DNA from: Saxidomus purpurata
Lineage: Eukaryota; Mollusca; Bivalvia; Venerida; Veneridae
Assembly: GCA_022818135.1 (NCBI GenBank)
Contig: JAFMSR010000008.1
Location: 30,351,365 to 30,415,364 of the forward strand
Length of the DNA stretch: 64,000 bases
Direction: 5' to 3'
Every line of letters begins with the position of its first letter. Within the stretch, counting starts at the first letter, position 1. The position numbers and the translations under genes are program-made. Positions 62,101-64,000 of the stretch are shown here, piece by piece. The notes under the pieces are model-generated. The model searched no databases and had not been told where the DNA came from. It worked only from the letters and a program-made list of their open reading frames with translations.

Positions 62101-63545
62101 TTTATCATACTATAACCACTGACGAGGTTAGCTTTTTGGTAAGCGGATGTAACAATGTGGCCTGATATATATAGAGGAAGCAAGTCCAAGTTTCGTTTTA
62201 AAGCCCCCAATTACTAAAAGCAAATGCAAAGATTTAAAGATGGGGTTCAAACAAAAATAAGAAACGTGAATAGTTCATTAAATAGCTCCTGTTAATGTAT
62301 TCAGTCCGTCCAAAAGTTCAAGCGAGAACGTTACGAAAAAGATAATTCATCAACACAAGGTACGCCAGAATTCTTCCTGTTTTACTAGACCCTAACCTGT
62401 AGGTGAAAAACGTTTTGTAATTAGTAAGTGTTTGTTGATTGGTAAGTGAAAAAGCATATGTCTTAACACGTAAATTATATTTTTTATATGCTTCAGGTCA
62501 GAGAAAACTATTTATGAAAATAACATGATTGTATGATTTAAATGAACTTTGCAAAGAGATGATTACTTTTTTGTTTTTTCTTTATTTGCTAGGCGTATCC
62601 ATAAGCCCGAACAAATGTCCTTTATTTAGATTTTTCTGGTCCAACACGGCCTCGGATTTCTACTCGGGTGAAATTGCCAAAGCCAAGTATGACTCCCATG
62701 CAAACAGGTGCCGAACAAAATTTGCCCCATAAATGTACAAAGATATGTTTAACATTCCCTGATTTATTGTTGGAAATAACAACCCAAGTGCTAAAGTGGC
62801 GCCTTTTCACACGGAAGGGATGTTAAACAGGGATAATTAAACTGTCTGTTACCCGTTTCAGAGTCACCCGTAGATGGTTCCACTACGCTTATTGGATCAT
62901 ATTGCGGGAGCAACTCACCTTCGCCAATTACAAGTTCCTATAATGCCCTGTACATTGTAATAACAACTGACGGTTCTGTTCAGAGAAGTGGAGCTAGTGT
63001 CGATTATATTTATATTGACAATTGTACGTATTTGTTGTCCATTTTACAGGAAGTTCATTTTATTTCGGGTAAACATTTGAATAATTGAATAATTAGTAGG
63101 ATCTTAATTTTTCATGGAAACAGACCTTTATCTTATTCCTATCGAGCGAGAGCTTTCATATGAGGAAACATGAACATAAGATGGAAATTAAGTCAAGATG
63201 AGCCAAAAAATATACAGAGAAGGGGAAGAAACGTGACAAAACCGAATACAAAGTCACGGAATTATTTTGTCATATTCTTTCATTGTTCGTGCAGAACCTT
63301 TTCCTAATAAACTCAATTATCAGTTTTTTGTTGGACAATCATATTCAGCATTGTTTGAAAAAAGAAGTTGGTACCAGTTTTCAAGAACATCAACGCTACT
63401 GAACCTGCTAATATAATGTCACATTAAAGTGATTGGTTTGTTCTTCATTCATTTCAGCATATCCAAACTGCAAAGCAAGTTTTACGTCGTATACTGCCGT
63501 GGTTACCACACAGACAATCAGTAACCAGAATTCGCCATACCTTAG
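53132..63545 (+). CDS. Secreted mucin-like CUB-domain protein (5' part; runs off the window)
   Basis: Exons read 53132-53180, 53394-53802, 54778-54899, 62862-63023 and 63458-63545, all GT-AG with compatible phases (1, 2, 1, 1, 2). The product starts with a signal peptide (VITTFVYFLVAAPGAG) and then a Thr/Pro/Ala/Ser-rich stalk of eight 11-residue repeats (TSTTAAPDPDP and variants), a probable O-glycosylated mucin segment. A complete CUB domain follows: GCNATL, YPSNYDNNMQCHL, FEDDTYCTYDSFSVYD and GSYCGSNSPSPITSSYN contain its four conserved cysteines, and RSGASVDYIYID closes it. Exon 5 (YPNCKASFTSYTAVVTTQTI) opens a second CUB domain and breaks at the same intron position and phase as the first. 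CUB domains act in extracellular binding; the ligand is unknown. The third intron (about 8 kb) contains another gene on the same strand. The 3' end is outside the window. Confidence 0.88.
53453..53722 (+). repeat. Coding minisatellite, 33-bp unit, 8 copies
   Basis: It encodes the 11-residue Thr/Pro-rich stalk repeats of the CUB protein. The first four downstream units are almost identical in DNA (GCAGCCCCGGATCCTGACCC), and later ones change PDP to PTPA. Both strands and all frames stay open across it, which creates false long ORFs. Confidence 0.9.
53803..54777 (+). other. Intron 2 of the CUB gene, with SINE-like inserts
   Basis: At about 54120-54250 the minus strand shows a B box (GGTCATGGGTTCGAGCCCTG) and a tail ending TTCTTCCCAGGTACGAT. 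At about 54345-54425 the plus strand shows TAGCCTGGAGGTATGACG and GAGGTCGTAGGCTCGACC, a second tRNA-like head. The rest is AT-rich. Confidence 0.5.
55659..56215. repeat. Array of about 25 near-palindromic AGAGATATCTCT motifs
   Basis: The self-complementary core AGAGATATCTCT, or a variant with one or two changes, recurs about every 20-25 bp. Spacers between cores are AT-rich and differ from unit to unit (TTTCACACTG, CAAAGTTAC, TTAGTATTGG). This is not a simple microsatellite, because only the palindrome is conserved. It lies inside a larger dispersed repeat (GTTGGATTTTGATCAAACTTGG at about 55594, again near 56410). Confidence 0.85.
56216..56765. repeat. Dispersed repeat with GGGGTCATCATATGGT units
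   Basis: Four or so units of about 140-200 bp share TTTGGGGTCATCATATGGTC, AAAGGTCAAGGTCACAG, CCAAAACCCCTTGTTAGATT and GAAGTCTAGTTGTGCAT. Similar modules occur at 44440-44790. Confidence 0.6.
58304..60896 (+). CDS. OLD-family-like ATPase with TOPRIM nuclease domain, nested gene, one frameshift
   Basis: OLD-family proteins couple an ABC/SMC-type ATPase to a TOPRIM nuclease and are best known from phage P2 and bacterial defence. Exon 1 starts at 58304 (in-frame stop just upstream; acceptor TTTCAG at 58288) and has a Walker A-like RENVSGKS at residues 31-38, with Arg for the usual first Gly. It then holds an acidic Ser/Thr-rich insert with two imperfect DGxSSxxxxEGQT repeats. A phase-consistent junction is 58802 to 59307, though its donor (G|GTCAAA) is weak. 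Exon 2 reads KFCYKFAMQYSK...YRVRVIQTT, then shifts frame at GGG 59413-59415 and continues ADTRHYVEKLND into the 462-residue frame from 59508. That frame shows, from its Met: EGILEAKAFS (signature-like, about 144-153), IILEEPDRGMHPQF (Walker B, about 164-177), TTHN (H-switch, 197-200), FFEGASE (TOPRIM Glu, 259-265), VDKDN (333-337) and WLDGDIEDM. AATAAA follows at 61085. The frameshift may be real decay or an assembly indel. Confidence 0.78.
61085..61090 (+). terminator. Candidate poly(A) signal for the OLD-like gene
   Basis: AATAAA about 190 nt after the stop codon. Having its own signal supports an independent transcript inside the CUB intron. Confidence 0.45.
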
Positions 63546-64000
63546 GTAGGTCCACATACTCATTAACGAAAAAGAGTTAAGACCAATCAGATATAATTTG
63601 GAAAAATTGTCTGAGAGACTGATGTTTTGATTTGATTCAATTTCCTTGTATATAGTTTCTTTTATATAATTTGAATAAAACAATCTGCGGTTGTGTCTTC
63701 TCTTGTTTCGTTTAATGTGGCATCATAGAAAGTTAACATGTTTGTCTTGAAATAAACATTAGGCAAACAACAAGTTGAAACTATGCACATTTGTATTCTG
63801 GTATATAAAGAAAACTGAAAGTGACTTTTGTTTGTCAAATCAACGATTTAAGACATTTTGAATAAAGCGCTGGTGTTTAAACTTTGTTATCTTCTATTGA
63901 ACAAGATATCAAGTGTATAATGAGGTGCTTAAGCTAAAAGTACATAGAACGGTTTCGCGCTCAGCTCACGGTTTCGACGAAATAAATCTTCTTGATTTCT
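63024..64000 (+). other. CUB gene introns and right edge
   Basis: 63024-63457 is intron 4 and 63546-64000 is the start of intron 5. Both are AT-rich with no repeat that I recognise. The next exon should complete the second CUB domain beyond the window. Confidence 0.6.

Larger units (their letters stand above)
54900..62861 (+). other. Intron 3 of the CUB gene (8 kb), host of a nested gene
   Basis: It carries the repeats at 55260-56760, an AT-rich stretch without features (56780-58260), the OLD-like gene (58304-60896) and further AT-rich sequence. A truncated tRNA-like head (GGCGCGGTGGTCAAGCGGTTAA) lies at about 61909-61930. Confidence 0.7.

Overview
This is eukaryotic (animal) DNA, AT-rich and dense in repeats. 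Its genes carry short exons in GT-AG introns. The repeats point to a bivalve mollusc: non-autonomous elements that open with AGCTCGACTATTCG, close with a hairpin plus CTCTTGTT and carry internal ~165-bp tandem units (the oyster 'pearl'/Helentron style), tRNA-headed SINEs, and many short inverted-repeat elements. The species cannot be fixed from the sequence alone.

Layout. 1-6.2 kb: no host gene; repeats only, including a GC-rich inverted-repeat patch, a 193-bp (AC)n tract, a Helentron-like element carrying two nested insertions, a LINE endonuclease fragment and a SINE. 6.2-15.7 kb, plus strand: a PGRMC-type membrane haem/steroid-binding protein gene, 3 exons, 198 aa, with introns packed with transposons. 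15.7-24.4 kb: its 3' UTR and the interval before the convergent neighbour, with tandem repeats. 24.4-38.5 kb, minus strand: a complete ETFDH gene (electron transfer flavoprotein-ubiquinone oxidoreductase). I traced 14 coding exons with consistent splice phases, about 630 aa. 38.6-46.2 kb: intergenic, with a long Helentron-like array and several foldback/MITE elements. 46.2-48.3 kb, plus strand: MED7 (Mediator subunit 7), 2 coding exons, 219 aa. 48.3-53.1 kb: intergenic repeats. 53.1 kb to the right edge, plus strand: the 5' part of a secreted mucin-like/CUB-domain gene that continues beyond the window. Its ~8 kb third intron holds, on the same strand, a separate gene for an OLD-family-like ATPase with a TOPRIM nuclease domain (58.3-60.9 kb), and also a ~25-unit array of near-palindromic AGAGATATCTCT motifs.

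There is no operon logic here. PGRMC, ETFDH (mitochondrial electron transfer), MED7 (transcription) and the CUB protein (extracellular) are ordinary unrelated neighbours. The most unusual content is the nested OLD-like gene, a protein architecture best known from prokaryotic anti-phage defence, here with animal-type introns and one apparent frameshift. A second striking pattern is a set of inverted-repeat elements that each create an exact 7-bp target duplication.
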